Assembly: GCF_001423245.1 (NCBI RefSeq)
Contig: NZ_LMOH01000001.1
Span: 340,563 to 404,562, forward strand
Direction: 5' to 3'
From: Aureimonas sp. Leaf324
Lineage (GTDB): Bacteria > Pseudomonadota > Alphaproteobacteria > Rhizobiales > Rhizobiaceae
Length of the DNA stretch: 64,000 nt
Position numbers and translations under genes: made by a program
Shown here: piece by piece, positions 9,532-18,601 of the stretch
Position numbering within the stretch: the stretch's first letter is position 1
Layout: every line of letters starts with the position of its first letter
The notes under the pieces: model-generated
Databases searched by the model: none
What the model saw: the letters and a program-made list of their open reading frames with translations, nothing else
Told to the model about the DNA's origin: nothing

Positions 9532-11250
9532 ATGACCACGATATCCGAGCTCATGATCCAGACCCTCGCGCAAGCCGGCGTCCGACGGATTTGGGGGGTT
9601 ACCGGCGACAGCCTGAACGCTCTGATTGCGGCGCAGGCGAAGGACGGCCGCATCGATTTCCTCCACGTGCGCCACGAGGAGGCCGCCGCCTTCGCTGCGG
9701 GGGCGGAGGCCGCCGCGACTGGGAACCTCGCGGTCTGCACCGGCAGCTGCGGGCCGGGCAATCTCCACCTCATCAACGGCCTCTACGACTGCCAGCGCAA
9801 TCACGTGCCGGTCCTCGCCATTGCCGCCCAGATTCCGTCGAGCGAGATCGGCCTCGGGTATTTTCAGGAAACCCATCCAACCGAGCTGTTCCGCGAGTGC
9901 AGCCATTTCTGCGAGCTGGTGAGCAACCCCCGCCAGATGCCGGAAGTGCTGCACCGCGCGATGCGCACGGCGATTGCCCGCAAGGGCGTGGCCGTGATCG
10001 TACTGCCCGGCGACGTGTCGATGCTGGACATCGAAGGCGACGTTCCGACGTTCGCTGCACCCATCCCCGCTCGCCGCGTGCCCGACGAGGCGGCGGTCGG
10101 GCAGGCGGCCGGGATCATCAACCTGTCCGAGCGTGTGACGATCCTAGCAGGCGCCGGTACGGCCGGCGCACACGATGCCGTCGTCGCCCTGGCCGACCGG
10201 CTGGCCGCACCCATCGTCCACGCCTATCGCGGCAAGGAGCACATGGAGTGGGACAACCCGTTCGACGTCGGCATGACTGGCCTGATCGGGTTTTCGTCGG
10301 GTTTTCACGCGCTGATGGAATGCGACGTGCTCCTGATGCTAGGCACCGACTTCCCCTACCGCAACTTCTACCCGAAGGGCGCCAAGGTCATTCAGGTGGA
10401 CACCGATCCGTCGGCGCTGGGCCGGCGCGTCCCGCTGGATCTCGCGGTCGAAGCCGACGCGGGGGAATTTGCTGCCGCGCTGGCCGAAAGGATCGCACCC
10501 GGCCGCGACCGGACGTTCCTCGACGCGGCGCTCGATCACTATCGAAAGGCGCGCAAGGGACTGGACGACCTTGCAACGCCTCGCGGAGTCGGCAAGCCGC
10601 TGCATCCGCAGTATGTCGCGCGGCTGGTCAGCGAACTCGCCAGCGAGGATACCATCGTGACCGCGGACGTCGGAACGCCATCGGTCTGGGCCGCGCGCTA
10701 TCTCCGGATGAACCGACGGCGCCGCCTGATCGGCTCGTTCAATCACGGCTCGATGGCGAACGCTCTGCCGCAGGCCCTCGGCGCGCAGGCGGCCTTTCCC
10801 GATCGACAGGTCGTGTCCCTGTCGGGCGATGGCGGTCTCGCGATGCTGATGGGCGAACTGCTGACGGCGGTCCAGATGAAGCTGCCGGTGAAGATCGTCG
10901 TCCTCAACAACGGCTCTCTCGGCTTCGTCGAGATGGAGCAGAAAGCGGCGGGCTATCTGCCGACCTATGTCGACCTTCAGAACCCGGATTTCGCGGCCAT
11001 GGCGCAGACGATCGGCCTGCGCGGCATCCGCGTGTCGGATTCGGAGGCGCTGGAGCCGGCGCTCCGCGAGGCCTTCGCGCACGACGGACCCGCCCTCGTC
11101 GACGTGGTGACCGCGCGGCAGGAGCTCTCGCTACCGCCCAAGATCCAGGCGGAGCAGGCCAAAGGCTTCAGCCTCTACATGCTCCGCGCCATCATGTCCG
11201 GGCGCGGCGACGAGATCGTGGAACTCGCCACGACGAACCTTCTTCGCTGA
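9532..11250 (+). CDS. poxB: Pyruvate oxidase / ubiquinone-dependent pyruvate dehydrogenase
   Basis: Thiamine diphosphate and FAD enzyme that turns pyruvate into acetate and CO2, passing electrons to quinone at the membrane. The 572-residue length equals that of E. coli PoxB. Close matches include [48 protein letters not shown] and the thiamine motif SGDGGLAML (about residue 430). The end, [16 protein letters not shown], resembles the membrane-binding peptide of the E. coli enzyme. GGAG lies 6 bases before ATG 9532. It is divergent from radA and convergent with dnaB, flanked by core genes on the other strand, which suggests insertion. Confidence 0.93.
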   Translation: MTTISELMIQTLAQAGVRRIWGVTGDSLNALIAAQAKDGRIDFLHVRHEEAAAFAAGAEAAATGNLAVCTGSCGPGNLHLINGLYDCQRNHVPVLAIAAQIPSSEIGLGYFQETHPTELFRECSHFCELVSNPRQMPEVLHRAMRTAIARKGVAVIVLPGDVSMLDIEGDVPTFAAPIPARRVPDEAAVGQAAGIINLSERVTILAGAGTAGAHDAVVALADRLAAPIVHAYRGKEHMEWDNPFDVGMTGLIGFSSGFHALMECDVLLMLGTDFPYRNFYPKGAKVIQVDTDPSALGRRVPLDLAVEADAGEFAAALAERIAPGRDRTFLDAALDHYRKARKGLDDLATPRGVGKPLHPQYVARLVSELASEDTIVTADVGTPSVWAARYLRMNRRRRLIGSFNHGSMANALPQALGAQAAFPDRQVVSLSGDGGLAMLMGELLTAVQMKLPVKIVVLNNGSLGFVEMEQKAAGYLPTYVDLQNPDFAAMAQTIGLRGIRVSDSEALEPALREAFAHDGPALVDVVTARQELSLPPKIQAEQAKGFSLYMLRAIMSGRGDEIVELATTNLLR

Positions 11251-11290
11251 GCGATCGTGCCGCCTGCAACGAGGGTCGCGGGCGGCCAGC

Positions 11291-12775
11291 CTACTCGTAT
11301 CGCTCGGGCAGGTGGCTCTCCTCGGCGAGATCGGTGAAGCGCGTGAACTCGGCCTGGAAGGCCAGCTGCGCCGCGCCCGTCGGTCCGTGGCGCTGCTTGG
11401 CGATGATCACCTCGGCCTTTCCGCGCGCCTCGTTCATCTCCTGCTGCCATTTCATGTGCTCGTCGGTGCCGGGCTTCGGCTCCTTGGCCTGCAGGTAGTA
11501 TTCCTCGCGATACACGAACATCACGACGTCGGCGTCCTGCTCGATCGAGCCGGATTCGCGGAGGTCGGACAGCTGGGGACGCTTGTCGTCGCGGTTCTCG
11601 ACCTGACGCGACAGCTGCGAGAGGGCGATGATCGGAACGTGAAGCTCCTTCGCCAGCGCCTTCAGGCCGGTCGTGATCTCGGTGATTTCCTGGACGCGGT
11701 TGCCGGCGGTCTTGGCCGATCCCTGCATCAGCTGAACGTAGTCGATCACCATTACGTCGAGCCCGCGCTGGCGCTTGAGGCGCCGCGCGCGTGCCGCCAG
11801 CTGGGCGATCGAGATGCCGCCCGTCTGGTCGATGTAGAGCGGCGCCTTCTGCATCATTTCGGTGCAGGCGACGAGCTTGGAATATTCGGCATCGGTGATC
11901 GAGCCGCGCCGGATCTTCGACGACGAGACCTCCGACTGCTCGGAGATGATACGCGTCGCCAGCTGCTCGGCCGACATTTCCAGCGAGAAGAACCCGACGA
12001 CGCCGCCGTTCGCCGCCTTGAACGAGCCGTCGGCCTGCTCGGCGGGCTCGTAGGCCGCCGCGATGTTGAAGGCGATGTTGGTCACCAGCGACGTCTTGCC
12101 CATGGCGGGACGCCCGGCGAGGATGATGAGATCGGAATGCTGGAGCCCGCCGAGGCGTCGGTCGAGCTCCCGGATGCCGGTCGAGATGCCCGACAGGCCG
12201 CCGTCGCGGTCCTTGGCGGCGCCCGCCATCTCGATGGCCAGCGCCATCGCGTCTTCGAACGACTGGAAGCCGCCGTCGTAGCGGCCCGTCTCCGCCAGCG
12301 AGAAGAGCGCCTTTTCGGCGTCCTCGATCTGCTCCTTCGGCTCGGCGTCCACCGGGGCGTCGAAGGCGGCGTTGACCATGTCCTCGCCGATGCGGATCAG
12401 CGAGCGCCGGAGCGCCATGTCGTAGACGGCACGCCCGTAGTCGTTGGTGTTGATGATCGTCGTCGCTTCGGCGGCGAGCCGGGCGAGATACTGGGCGACC
12501 GTCATGTCGCCGATGCGGTCGTTCGCCGGAAGGAACGTCTTCAGCGTCACGGGCGTCGCGATCTTGCCCATGCGGATCATCGCCGAGCCTTTCGAAAAGA
12601 TCTCGCGGTGGATCGGCTCGTAGAAGTGCTCCGGCTTCAGATAGTCGTGGACGATGTAATAGGCGTCGTTGTTGACCAGAATGGCGCCGAGAAGCGCCTG
12701 CTCGGCTTCGATGTTGGCCGGCGCCTCGCGATAGAGCGGCGCCTCCTCCTCGAATTTGCGTGCGGCTTCCGCCAT
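11291..12775 (-). CDS. dnaB: Replicative DNA helicase
   Basis: Hexameric 5'-3' helicase of the replication fork. The 494-residue protein has the N-terminal helical domain (PANIEAEQALLGAILVN) and a RecA-like C-terminal domain with Walker A GRPAMGKTS, VMVIDYVQLM as Walker B and SQLSRQVENRDDKRP. No intein or insertion interrupts it. Start MAEAARKFEEEAP at 12775 fits the family. It lies downstream of rplI but is separated from it by a strong terminator and seems to have its own promoter. Confidence 0.97.
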   Translation of the reverse strand: MAEAARKFEEEAPLYREAPANIEAEQALLGAILVNNDAYYIVHDYLKPEHFYEPIHREIFSKGSAMIRMGKIATPVTLKTFLPANDRIGDMTVAQYLARLAAEATTIINTNDYGRAVYDMALRRSLIRIGEDMVNAAFDAPVDAEPKEQIEDAEKALFSLAETGRYDGGFQSFEDAMALAIEMAGAAKDRDGGLSGISTGIRELDRRLGGLQHSDLIILAGRPAMGKTSLVTNIAFNIAAAYEPAEQADGSFKAANGGVVGFFSLEMSAEQLATRIISEQSEVSSSKIRRGSITDAEYSKLVACTEMMQKAPLYIDQTGGISIAQLAARARRLKRQRGLDVMVIDYVQLMQGSAKTAGNRVQEITEITTGLKALAKELHVPIIALSQLSRQVENRDDKRPQLSDLRESGSIEQDADVVMFVYREEYYLQAKEPKPGTDEHMKWQQEMNEARGKAEVIIAKQRHGPTGAAQLAFQAEFTRFTDLAEESHLPERYE

Positions 12776-12808
12776 CGCTCGACCTCGTCGGATTGGGTAA
12801 ACATTCCT

Positions 12809-12836
12809 CTTAAACGAGTTGGGTCTTCCGGGCCAA
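12809..12836 (-). promoter_or_regulatory. Candidate dnaB promoter
   Basis: Read on the minus strand, TTGGCC (12831-12836) and TTTAAG (12809-12814) are 16 bases apart, about 30 bases before the dnaB start. They lie downstream of the rplI terminator, which implies a separate dnaB transcript. The -10 match is 4 of 6; this is a pattern match only. Confidence 0.35.
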
Positions 12837-12942
12837 CGGTTCGAGGGCGGGGACCTCAAAAACACCGGAGGCAGTGGACTGCCTTGGGACAATCGGTGGA
12901 CAAGCTGTGGACAGAATCGACCACGGTACCGGTCGTCGAACG

Positions 12943-12980
12943 AAAAAGGGGCTTCCGGTGGAAACCGGAAACCCCTTTTC
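12943..12980 (-). terminator. Rho-independent terminator of the rpsF-rplI operon
   Basis: On the minus strand this reads GGGG, TTCCGGT, a short loop, ACCGGAA and CCCC, followed by a run of five T. Stem and T-run are both strong. It lies about 45 bases after the rplI stop and ends the ribosomal operon before dnaB. Confidence 0.85.
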
Positions 12981-13025
12981 TTGCAACAGGCTGCGACGAA
13001 CGGATCGCTCGTCGCATAAGGCGTA

Positions 13026-13607
13026 TCAGCCGCGGTCGTCCTCGTCCTCGGCGCCTTCCTCGAAGAACTCGCCGCCGCCCGGGACCACGGCATCCTCGTT
13101 CTCGCCGTAGATCGCGTCGGCCGAGTTGAGCTTCTCGCCCTTGGCCTGACGCTCCGCCTCTTCCTGCGAACGCGCGACATTGACGTCGATCGTGACCTGC
13201 ACTTCGGCATGCAGGTTGAGCTTCACCGTGTGGAGGCCGATCGCTTTGATCGGAACGTTCAACTCCACCGAGTTGCGGTTCACGTTGTAGCCCTGCTCCT
13301 TCAGGATGTCGGCGATGTCGCGCGCCGAGACCGAACCGTAGAGCTGACCGGTCTCGCCGGCGGAGCGCACGATCACGAGACGCAGGCTATCGAGCTGGTC
13401 GGCGACGCCTTGAGCTTCCGAGCGACGCTCGTCGTTGCGGGCGATGAGCGAGGCCTTCTGCGACTCGAACTTGGCGCGGTTCGCCTCGTTGGCGCGGAGC
13501 GCGCGGCCGGTCGGCAGGAGGTAGTTGCGGGCGAAGCCGTCGCGCACGCGGACGGTGTCGCCGAGACCGCCGAGGCGGGCGATGCGCTCGAGAAGAATGA
13601 CTTCCAT
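13026..13607 (-). CDS. rplI: 50S ribosomal protein L9
   Basis: Large-subunit protein that binds 23S rRNA near the base of the L1 stalk. The 193-residue protein starts [19 protein letters not shown] and has the L9 signature [13 protein letters not shown]. The C-terminal domain carries an acidic extension ending [11 protein letters not shown], common in rhizobial L9. An AAGGAA ribosome site lies just upstream of ATG 13607. It is the last gene of the rpsF-rpsR-DUF2232-rplI operon, closed by the strong terminator downstream. Confidence 0.97.
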   Translation of the reverse strand: MEVILLERIARLGGLGDTVRVRDGFARNYLLPTGRALRANEANRAKFESQKASLIARNDERRSEAQGVADQLDSLRLVIVRSAGETGQLYGSVSARDIADILKEQGYNVNRNSVELNVPIKAIGLHTVKLNLHAEVQVTIDVNVARSQEEAERQAKGEKLNSADAIYGENEDAVVPGGGEFFEEGAEDEDDRG

Positions 13608-13630
13608 GGTTTTGTTCCTTTGGTTGAAGG

Positions 13631-14554
13631 TCAGGTGTTGGATGCGTCCGCCATCCGGTTTCGGGCCGTGTCGAAGACACCGAGAACCAGGAAGGCGAAA
13701 AGCGGGATGAAGAGGAGGATGATCGCGCCGTAGGCGGAGAAGAGAACCAGTCCTCGGGCAGGACGGCCGCGCGTGCGACGGTGCATCGCAGCGAGACCGA
13801 CAAGGGTGAAGCCCATGCCGAACGCGCCGGTCAACACGGCGCCGAGCATGCCGACGGTGCCGGGCGCGAAGGACGCGGCAAGACCCAGCGCGAAGATCGG
13901 CAACGCAACCCGCGGCAGCGCGGTGACCGTTGGGACGTCGTCCTTCGGACGGGGCAGGCGGCCGCTGATGCGCGTGATCGCGGCGGCGACGTAGAGACAG
14001 CCGATCCAGGTGAGAACCGAGATGATCGGCTGCACGAAGGGGATCGCCGACACCACGAGCTGGACGAAGCTCCGGATCTCCTGTTCGGCCGCGATCGTAC
14101 CATCCGGCTGCGACAGGAGAGCCTGCGTAACGGCGGCCTCGAGACCGGCGGCATCGTAGCTCATCAGGAGACCAAGCACGACGCAGGTGGCTGCGGCGAT
14201 GCACAGGATGGCGAAGAGAAGCCGTGAAACCGGATACCAGTCGAGGCCCGCGCCATCGTTTCGGGGGCGGGCGAGCCCGGCCATGTGCCCCACGGCCGCT
14301 GCCGGCAGCGCCGATCCGAGCAGCATCGTGATGCCGGACAGGAAGGATCCCATGAAAGCCGCGATCGCGACCGCCGAGGTCGCGGCGGCGATGAAGCCCG
14401 CACGGCTGCCCCAGCCGAGGCTCGCGATGAAGATGGGAACGGGAGCCGCGAGAGCCAGCACCACAGCGCCGGGCGACTGGGTCACCACACCGGCGAACAG
14501 AAGAGCCGCGGCGACGCCGGCGACCAGTCCGATAGGGAGGGCTGAGAACTGCAT
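13631..14554 (-). CDS. DUF2232 multi-pass membrane protein
   Basis: A 307-residue, very hydrophobic protein with seven or more predicted membrane segments (for example [15 protein letters not shown] and [17 protein letters not shown]). It fits the DUF2232 family, found in alphaproteobacteria between rpsR and rplI exactly as here. No catalytic motif is visible and the function is unknown. The rplI start lies 23 bases downstream, so it is part of the ribosomal transcript, although a hairpin precedes it and may lower its expression. Confidence 0.88.
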   Translation of the reverse strand: MQFSALPIGLVAGVAAALLFAGVVTQSPGAVVLALAAPVPIFIASLGWGSRAGFIAAATSAVAIAAFMGSFLSGITMLLGSALPAAAVGHMAGLARPRNDGAGLDWYPVSRLLFAILCIAAATCVVLGLLMSYDAAGLEAAVTQALLSQPDGTIAAEQEIRSFVQLVVSAIPFVQPIISVLTWIGCLYVAAAITRISGRLPRPKDDVPTVTALPRVALPIFALGLAASFAPGTVGMLGAVLTGAFGMGFTLVGLAAMHRRTRGRPARGLVLFSAYGAIILLFIPLFAFLVLGVFDTARNRMADASNT

Positions 14555-14661
14555 GGGCTCGTTTCGCTGTCCTGCCTGCGGCAGTTAGGGGCCGGATCAC
14601 CCCAACTCGGCTCTCGTCGAACCCCTGAACTCCACCGGCGCCGAACGCGGTGGAAAGGGGG

Positions 14662-14688
14662 AGGCGGCGGGCTTTCGGCCCGCCGCCT
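14662..14688 (-). promoter_or_regulatory. Hairpin between rpsR and the DUF2232 gene (possible attenuator)
   Basis: A perfect 11-base-pair GC-rich stem (AGGCGGCGGGC with its complement) and a 5-base loop lie 40 bases after the rpsR stop. On the minus strand the stem is followed by CCCCC and TTT rather than a clean T-run. It is therefore more likely a processing or attenuation site than a full terminator, because rplI downstream must also be expressed. Confidence 0.55.
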
Positions 14689-14729
14689 GATCTCTGGTGC
14701 GGACGCCCGATCCGGGCGCCGCGCCGTCC

Positions 14730-14978
14730 TTACTTGAGGACGTAAGGCAGGAGGCCGAGGAAGCGGGCGCGCTTGATCGCCTGGGCGAGGGCGCGCTGGT
14801 TCTTCTGCGACACCGCCGTGATGCGGGACGGGACGATCTTGCCGCGCTCGGAAATGTAGCGCTGCAGAAGACGGACATCCTTGTAGTCGATCTTCGGCGA
14901 GTCGCCCGACGCGAACGGGTCGGACTTGCGACGACGATGGAACGGACGACGCGTGGGGAGCTGAGCGATGTCGACCAT
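14730..14978 (-). CDS. rpsR: 30S ribosomal protein S18
   Basis: Small-subunit protein that pairs with S6 on 16S rRNA. The 82 residues contain the S18 core [18 protein letters not shown] and the conserved [21 protein letters not shown]. Its start codon overlaps the rpsF stop by one base (TAATG), so the two partners are translationally coupled and made in equal amounts. Confidence 0.98.
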   Translation of the reverse strand: MVDIAQLPTRRPFHRRRKSDPFASGDSPKIDYKDVRLLQRYISERGKIVPSRITAVSQKNQRALAQAIKRARFLGLLPYVLK

Positions 14979-15415
14979 TACGCGGCCTCCTCGTTGCGCG
15001 GACGGCGCGGACGATCATCGTCCTCGCGACGCGGACGATCCTCGCGGCGGGGGCGATCGCCACCGTCACGGTCGCCACGGCGCGGACGGTCGTCGCGCTT
15101 CTGCATCATCGCGGACTGACCCTCGTCGTGCTCTTCGACGCGGATGGTCATGTAACGCAGGATGTCCTCGTTGAAGCGCATCTGACGCTCCATCTCGTCG
15201 ACGGCCGCGGACGGCGCATCGATGTTCATCAGCGTGTAGTACGCCTTCCGGTTCTTCTTGATCCGGTAGGTGAGGGTCTTCAGACCCCAATTCTCGACCT
15301 TGCCGACCTTGCCGCCATTGGCCTCGATCACGCCGCGGTACTGATCCACGAGCGCCTCGACCTGCTGGCCGCTGATGTCCTGTCGGGCAAGGAAAACGTG
15401 CTCGTAAAGAGCCAT
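14978..15415 (-). CDS. rpsF: 30S ribosomal protein S6
   Basis: Partner of S18 in the 30S platform. The first 95 residues are a normal S6 fold ([34 protein letters not shown]). The last 40 residues are a charged tail made of repeated DRPRRED-like units. Such tails are known in rhizobial S6 and, in E. coli, the S6 C-terminus is modified with glutamate; here the tail ends NEEAA. It is the first gene of the operon. Confidence 0.98.
   Translation of the reverse strand: MALYEHVFLARQDISGQQVEALVDQYRGVIEANGGKVGKVENWGLKTLTYRIKKNRKAYYTLMNIDAPSAAVDEMERQMRFNEDILRYMTIRVEEHDEGQSAMMQKRDDRPRRGDRDGGDRPRREDRPRREDDDRPRRPRNEEAA
14996..15094 (-). repeat. Degenerate tandem repeat encoding the S6 charged tail
   Basis: About four imperfect copies of a 7-8 codon unit (consensus DDRPRRED) fall in residues 108-140 of S6. 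The DNA copies (GACGACCGTCC-like, minus strand) have diverged at third positions. This suggests the repeat is old and kept by selection rather than a fresh slippage product. Confidence 0.7.
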
Positions 15416-15684
15416 GGCGTTTGCCTTTCCATCGGTTGCGCATTTGCCCGGCGACAGCGGCTAAGCCTCTGCGACTCTCCTGGTGGCCAAGATGGCCGGG
15501 GGCGGAAAGGCGCGTCGATAGAGACGGTCGAGAGCGGGAACACGGGAAGTCGTACAAGGTGCGAACCTTGGCCAAGCGGTCCGAAATGAACCGCCTTCCG
15601 TTCAGCCCCCGGCTGACGCACGGGCAATGACGGTGCACGCCTTAGACGAGGACGGTCCCGATGGCAAGCCGCAACCTGCTTGTC

Positions 15685-17400
15685 TCAGCCCAGACACGCA
15701 TCGGCGCGAGAGCCCGCGACCGAGACGTTCGGCATCGGCCCACCAGCGAAGTAGGGCCCCTGCGCCCGCATCCGTCCGAACCGCTGCAGCGCGCGCCACT
15801 GTCGATCGGTTTCGATGCCGTCTGCCGACATTGCGATCCCGAGGCGCTGGCAGAGCGTCCAGACCGCACCCATCATCGCCTCGGCATCCGCGTCGCCCAG
15901 GATCCGTGCCGCCAGTTTCCTGTGGAGCTTCAGACGAGCGACGCCCAGCGATCGAAGATATCCAAGGTCCGGTCGACCGGCGCCGAATTCGGTGATGACG
16001 ATGCGCACGCCGGTTTCCGTCAAGCGCCGGATCGCGGGCGTCAACGCTTCGCCCAGCGACAGGACCGCACTTTCCGCGACCTGGAGTTCGAGCCGATCCG
16101 GGGAGAGGCCATGGTCGGCCAGAACGCGAAGGGTCGCATCGACGATGTCGGGATTCAGCAATGTCGCGGCATCGACCGTCACCGCCACATGGGGGCAGGC
16201 TCCGTCAGTCGGATGGTGCTCAACGAACCTCGAGACCGCGTGACGAACCGACCACAGATCCAGAAGGTAGGAAAGACCGGCCTCCCTCGCGAGTGCCCTG
16301 AGGCCCTCGGCAGCCAGCGTCTGGCCGGTTCGACCGTTCGTCCACGTCAATTCCGCTTCGACACTCTCGATCTCCCCGGACACGCTGTCGTGCTGCGCCT
16401 CGAACGCCAGGTCGATGACATCGTTCGCCATGGCCACGATGAGATCCGCCTGCAGCAGACGCTGGTCGAGCATCGACTGCTCGCGAAGCGGATCGAAGCA
16501 GGCGACGTCACCGCGTCCCTGATGCTTCACGTCGTAGAGAGCGATATCGGACGCGCGATGCAGCGCATCCCGGCGGGTCCCGTCCAAAGGTGCGGAGGCG
16601 ATGCCGACCGAGCAACCGATCGAGATGCGGTGGCCGAGAACCGACATCGGTTCGCCCACCGCCTCGACGATCTGGCGCGCCACCTCGACGGCCGTCTCCC
16701 GCGAAAGACCATCGAGCATCACGAAGAACTCGTCGCCGCCGAACCGGAAGACCTGACCGGCGTCGCCCACCGCGGCCCGTATCCGTTCGGCTGCCTGCCG
16801 CAGGACCAGATCGCCCATGGCGTGGCCGTGCTGGTCGTTGACCTCCTTGAATCGGTCGAGATCGAGCGCCAACGCGTGGATCTGTCCTTCGCCGGCGGCG
16901 AGCCGCTGCTCGACGGCGTCCCAGACCGACTGCAGGAGAGTGCGGTTGCCCAGACGCGTCAGCGGGTCATGGTGCGCCAGAAACTCCGCGTGCTCGGTGG
17001 CCCGCTTGAGTTCGGTGATGTCGGTCAGGCTGACGACGAAGTCGGGCTCGTCGGCCCGCGTCAGTTCGGCGACGCTCACCATCACCTGGCGATGGCTGTC
17101 CACGCCGGCGACGATGGCTTCAAAGTGATGACCGTGGCGCAGATTGTCTTCGAGCTCCGCGCCATCTGTCGGACAGAACGTTTCGATAAGGCAGGACAGC
17201 GCGGCCCCTCCACCGAAAAGGGCTTTCGCGGCTTCGTTGGCGAAGAGAAGCGAAGCATCGCGGCGAAGGACGAGCACGCCGACGGGAACGGTGGAAAGGA
17301 TTTCGAAGTCGCGGTGGGTGGTCGGGGCCGACACAAGGCCGCGACCATCCCGCCCGGTGTGATCCGTGCGTTCCGTCACTCGATTCGCTCCCTGCTTCAT
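15685..17400 (-). CDS. PAS-GGDEF-EAL protein with degenerate EAL domain
   Basis: A 571-residue signalling protein. Residues about 30-135 look like a PAS sensor (ILSTVPVGVLVLRRDASLLF). A complete diguanylate cyclase domain covers about 140-305, with GGDEF intact at 221-225. The inhibitory RxxD site is absent (Gly212 and Gly215 replace Arg and Asp). The C-terminal EAL-like domain (about 315-560) is altered at key points: EAL reads EAE (348-350), the DD pair reads TE (470-471) and the late Glu is Asp527. It should make c-di-GMP but probably not break it down. No membrane segment is seen. ATG 17400 is preferred; an upstream TTG at 17469 is in frame. It stands alone. Confidence 0.88.
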   Translation of the reverse strand: MKQGANRVTERTDHTGRDGRGLVSAPTTHRDFEILSTVPVGVLVLRRDASLLFANEAAKALFGGGAALSCLIETFCPTDGAELEDNLRHGHHFEAIVAGVDSHRQVMVSVAELTRADEPDFVVSLTDITELKRATEHAEFLAHHDPLTRLGNRTLLQSVWDAVEQRLAAGEGQIHALALDLDRFKEVNDQHGHAMGDLVLRQAAERIRAAVGDAGQVFRFGGDEFFVMLDGLSRETAVEVARQIVEAVGEPMSVLGHRISIGCSVGIASAPLDGTRRDALHRASDIALYDVKHQGRGDVACFDPLREQSMLDQRLLQADLIVAMANDVIDLAFEAQHDSVSGEIESVEAELTWTNGRTGQTLAAEGLRALAREAGLSYLLDLWSVRHAVSRFVEHHPTDGACPHVAVTVDAATLLNPDIVDATLRVLADHGLSPDRLELQVAESAVLSLGEALTPAIRRLTETGVRIVITEFGAGRPDLGYLRSLGVARLKLHRKLAARILGDADAEAMMGAVWTLCQRLGIAMSADGIETDRQWRALQRFGRMRAQGPYFAGGPMPNVSVAGSRADACLG

Positions 17401-17575
17401 GTTTGTCGTGCCGAGGGATTGCACTCTCGGTCCGGTCCCTAAAGGTCTCGGCGACCGGTTTTGTGCCAACGACTGCCGCAGCGTAAGGGCGCCAGGGTTT
17501 CCGGGACCTTAACGCCGGGACGAGCGTTCCATGGACGGCCATGCGTGAATGCGAGCGGCAAGCGGGTGCGTCGCC

Positions 17576-17604
17576 TTGACAGGCCGCGCCCACCTCCTCA
17601 CTAC
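17576..17604 (+). promoter_or_regulatory. Candidate promoter of fabD-fabG
   Basis: A perfect TTGACA at 17576-17581 with CACTAC 17 bases further on, about 30 bases before fabD. The -10 element is weak, as is common in alphaproteobacterial housekeeping promoters. Confidence 0.4.
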
Positions 17605-17633
17605 GCGACGATGGAACGAAGTGGGAGAAAGCG

Positions 17634-18575
17634 ATGACGCTCGCGGTTGTTTTTCCGGGACAGGGAAGCCAGGCCGTCGGAATGGGCCGCGAACTCGCGG
17701 ACGCCTTTCCCGAAAGCCGCCGCGTCTTCGAGGAGGTGGACGAGGCGCTCGGCGAGAAGCTCAGCGACGTCATCTGGAACGGCCCGGAAGACCGGTTGAC
17801 CCTCACCGCCAATGCCCAGCCGGCCCTGATGGCGGTCTCGCTGGCAGCCATGCGGGCGATGGAGGCTCGCGGGTTCGATCTGGGTGCGTCGGCCGACTTC
17901 GTGGCCGGTCATTCCCTGGGGGAATATTCCGCGCTCGCCGCCGCCGGCTCGCTCTCGATCGCCGATGCCGCACGGCTCCTGCGAATCCGCGGCGACGCGA
18001 TGCAGGCGGCCGTCGCGCCGGGCGAAGGGGCGATGGCTGCGGTTCTCGGGCTCGATCATGAGACCCTGCAGTCCGTCTGCGCCGAGGCCGGGCAGGGCGG
18101 CGTCTGCCAGATCGCCAACGACAACGGCGGCGGACAGATCGTCATTTCCGGCACGAAAGCGTCGGTCGAGCGAGCCATGGAGGCGGCGCTGGCTGCCGGC
18201 GCAAAGCGGGCGATCGCATTGTCCGTCTCGGCGCCGTTCCACTCCATGCTGATGCAGCCGGCTGCCGAGGCGATGCGGGAAGCCTTGAGCGGCGCCAAGC
18301 TCGTCTCGCCCCGTGTTCCGCTTGTCGCCAACGTCCTCGCCTCCGCGATCTCCGACCCCGAAGAAATTCGGGCGCATCTCGTCGAGCAGGTCACGGGGCA
18401 GGTGCGCTGGCGTGAGAGCATGACCTATCTCGCCGATGCCGGCGTCGATCTTCTTTTCGAAGTGGGTTCCGGCAAGGTCCTGGCCGGTCTTGCCAAGCGC
18501 ATCGATCCGCGACTTTCGGCGGTCAGCATCGGCAAGCCGGCCGACATCGAGCCGGCGCTGTCGCGCCTCGCCTGA
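17634..18575 (+). CDS. fabD: Malonyl-CoA:ACP transacylase
   Basis: Loads malonyl groups onto acyl carrier protein for fatty acid synthesis. The 313-residue protein has the nucleophile Ser94 in GHSLGEYS, His201 in PFHSM and the N-terminal FPGQGSQ. The GTGGGAGAAAG just upstream serves as ribosome site for ATG 17634. fabG follows after 26 bases; with acpP and fabF it makes the standard fab cluster. Confidence 0.97.
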   Translation: MTLAVVFPGQGSQAVGMGRELADAFPESRRVFEEVDEALGEKLSDVIWNGPEDRLTLTANAQPALMAVSLAAMRAMEARGFDLGASADFVAGHSLGEYSALAAAGSLSIADAARLLRIRGDAMQAAVAPGEGAMAAVLGLDHETLQSVCAEAGQGGVCQIANDNGGGQIVISGTKASVERAMEAALAAGAKRAIALSVSAPFHSMLMQPAAEAMREALSGAKLVSPRVPLVANVLASAISDPEEIRAHLVEQVTGQVRWRESMTYLADAGVDLLFEVGSGKVLAGLAKRIDPRLSAVSIGKPADIEPALSRLA

Positions 18576-18601
18576 CACACTCCAACGCAAGGAAGCGGCA
18601 C

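Noticed and set aside
12776-13025. Replication origin upstream of dnaB suggested by GTGGAC repeats
   Set aside because: There is no AT-rich unwinding stretch, no dnaA, dnaN or hemE neighbour, and the repeats match the DnaA box only partly.
11312-13129. A 605-codon open frame on the + strand over dnaB
   Set aside because: It is an antisense shadow of dnaB; it crosses the dnaB promoter and terminator regions without any sign of its own signals.
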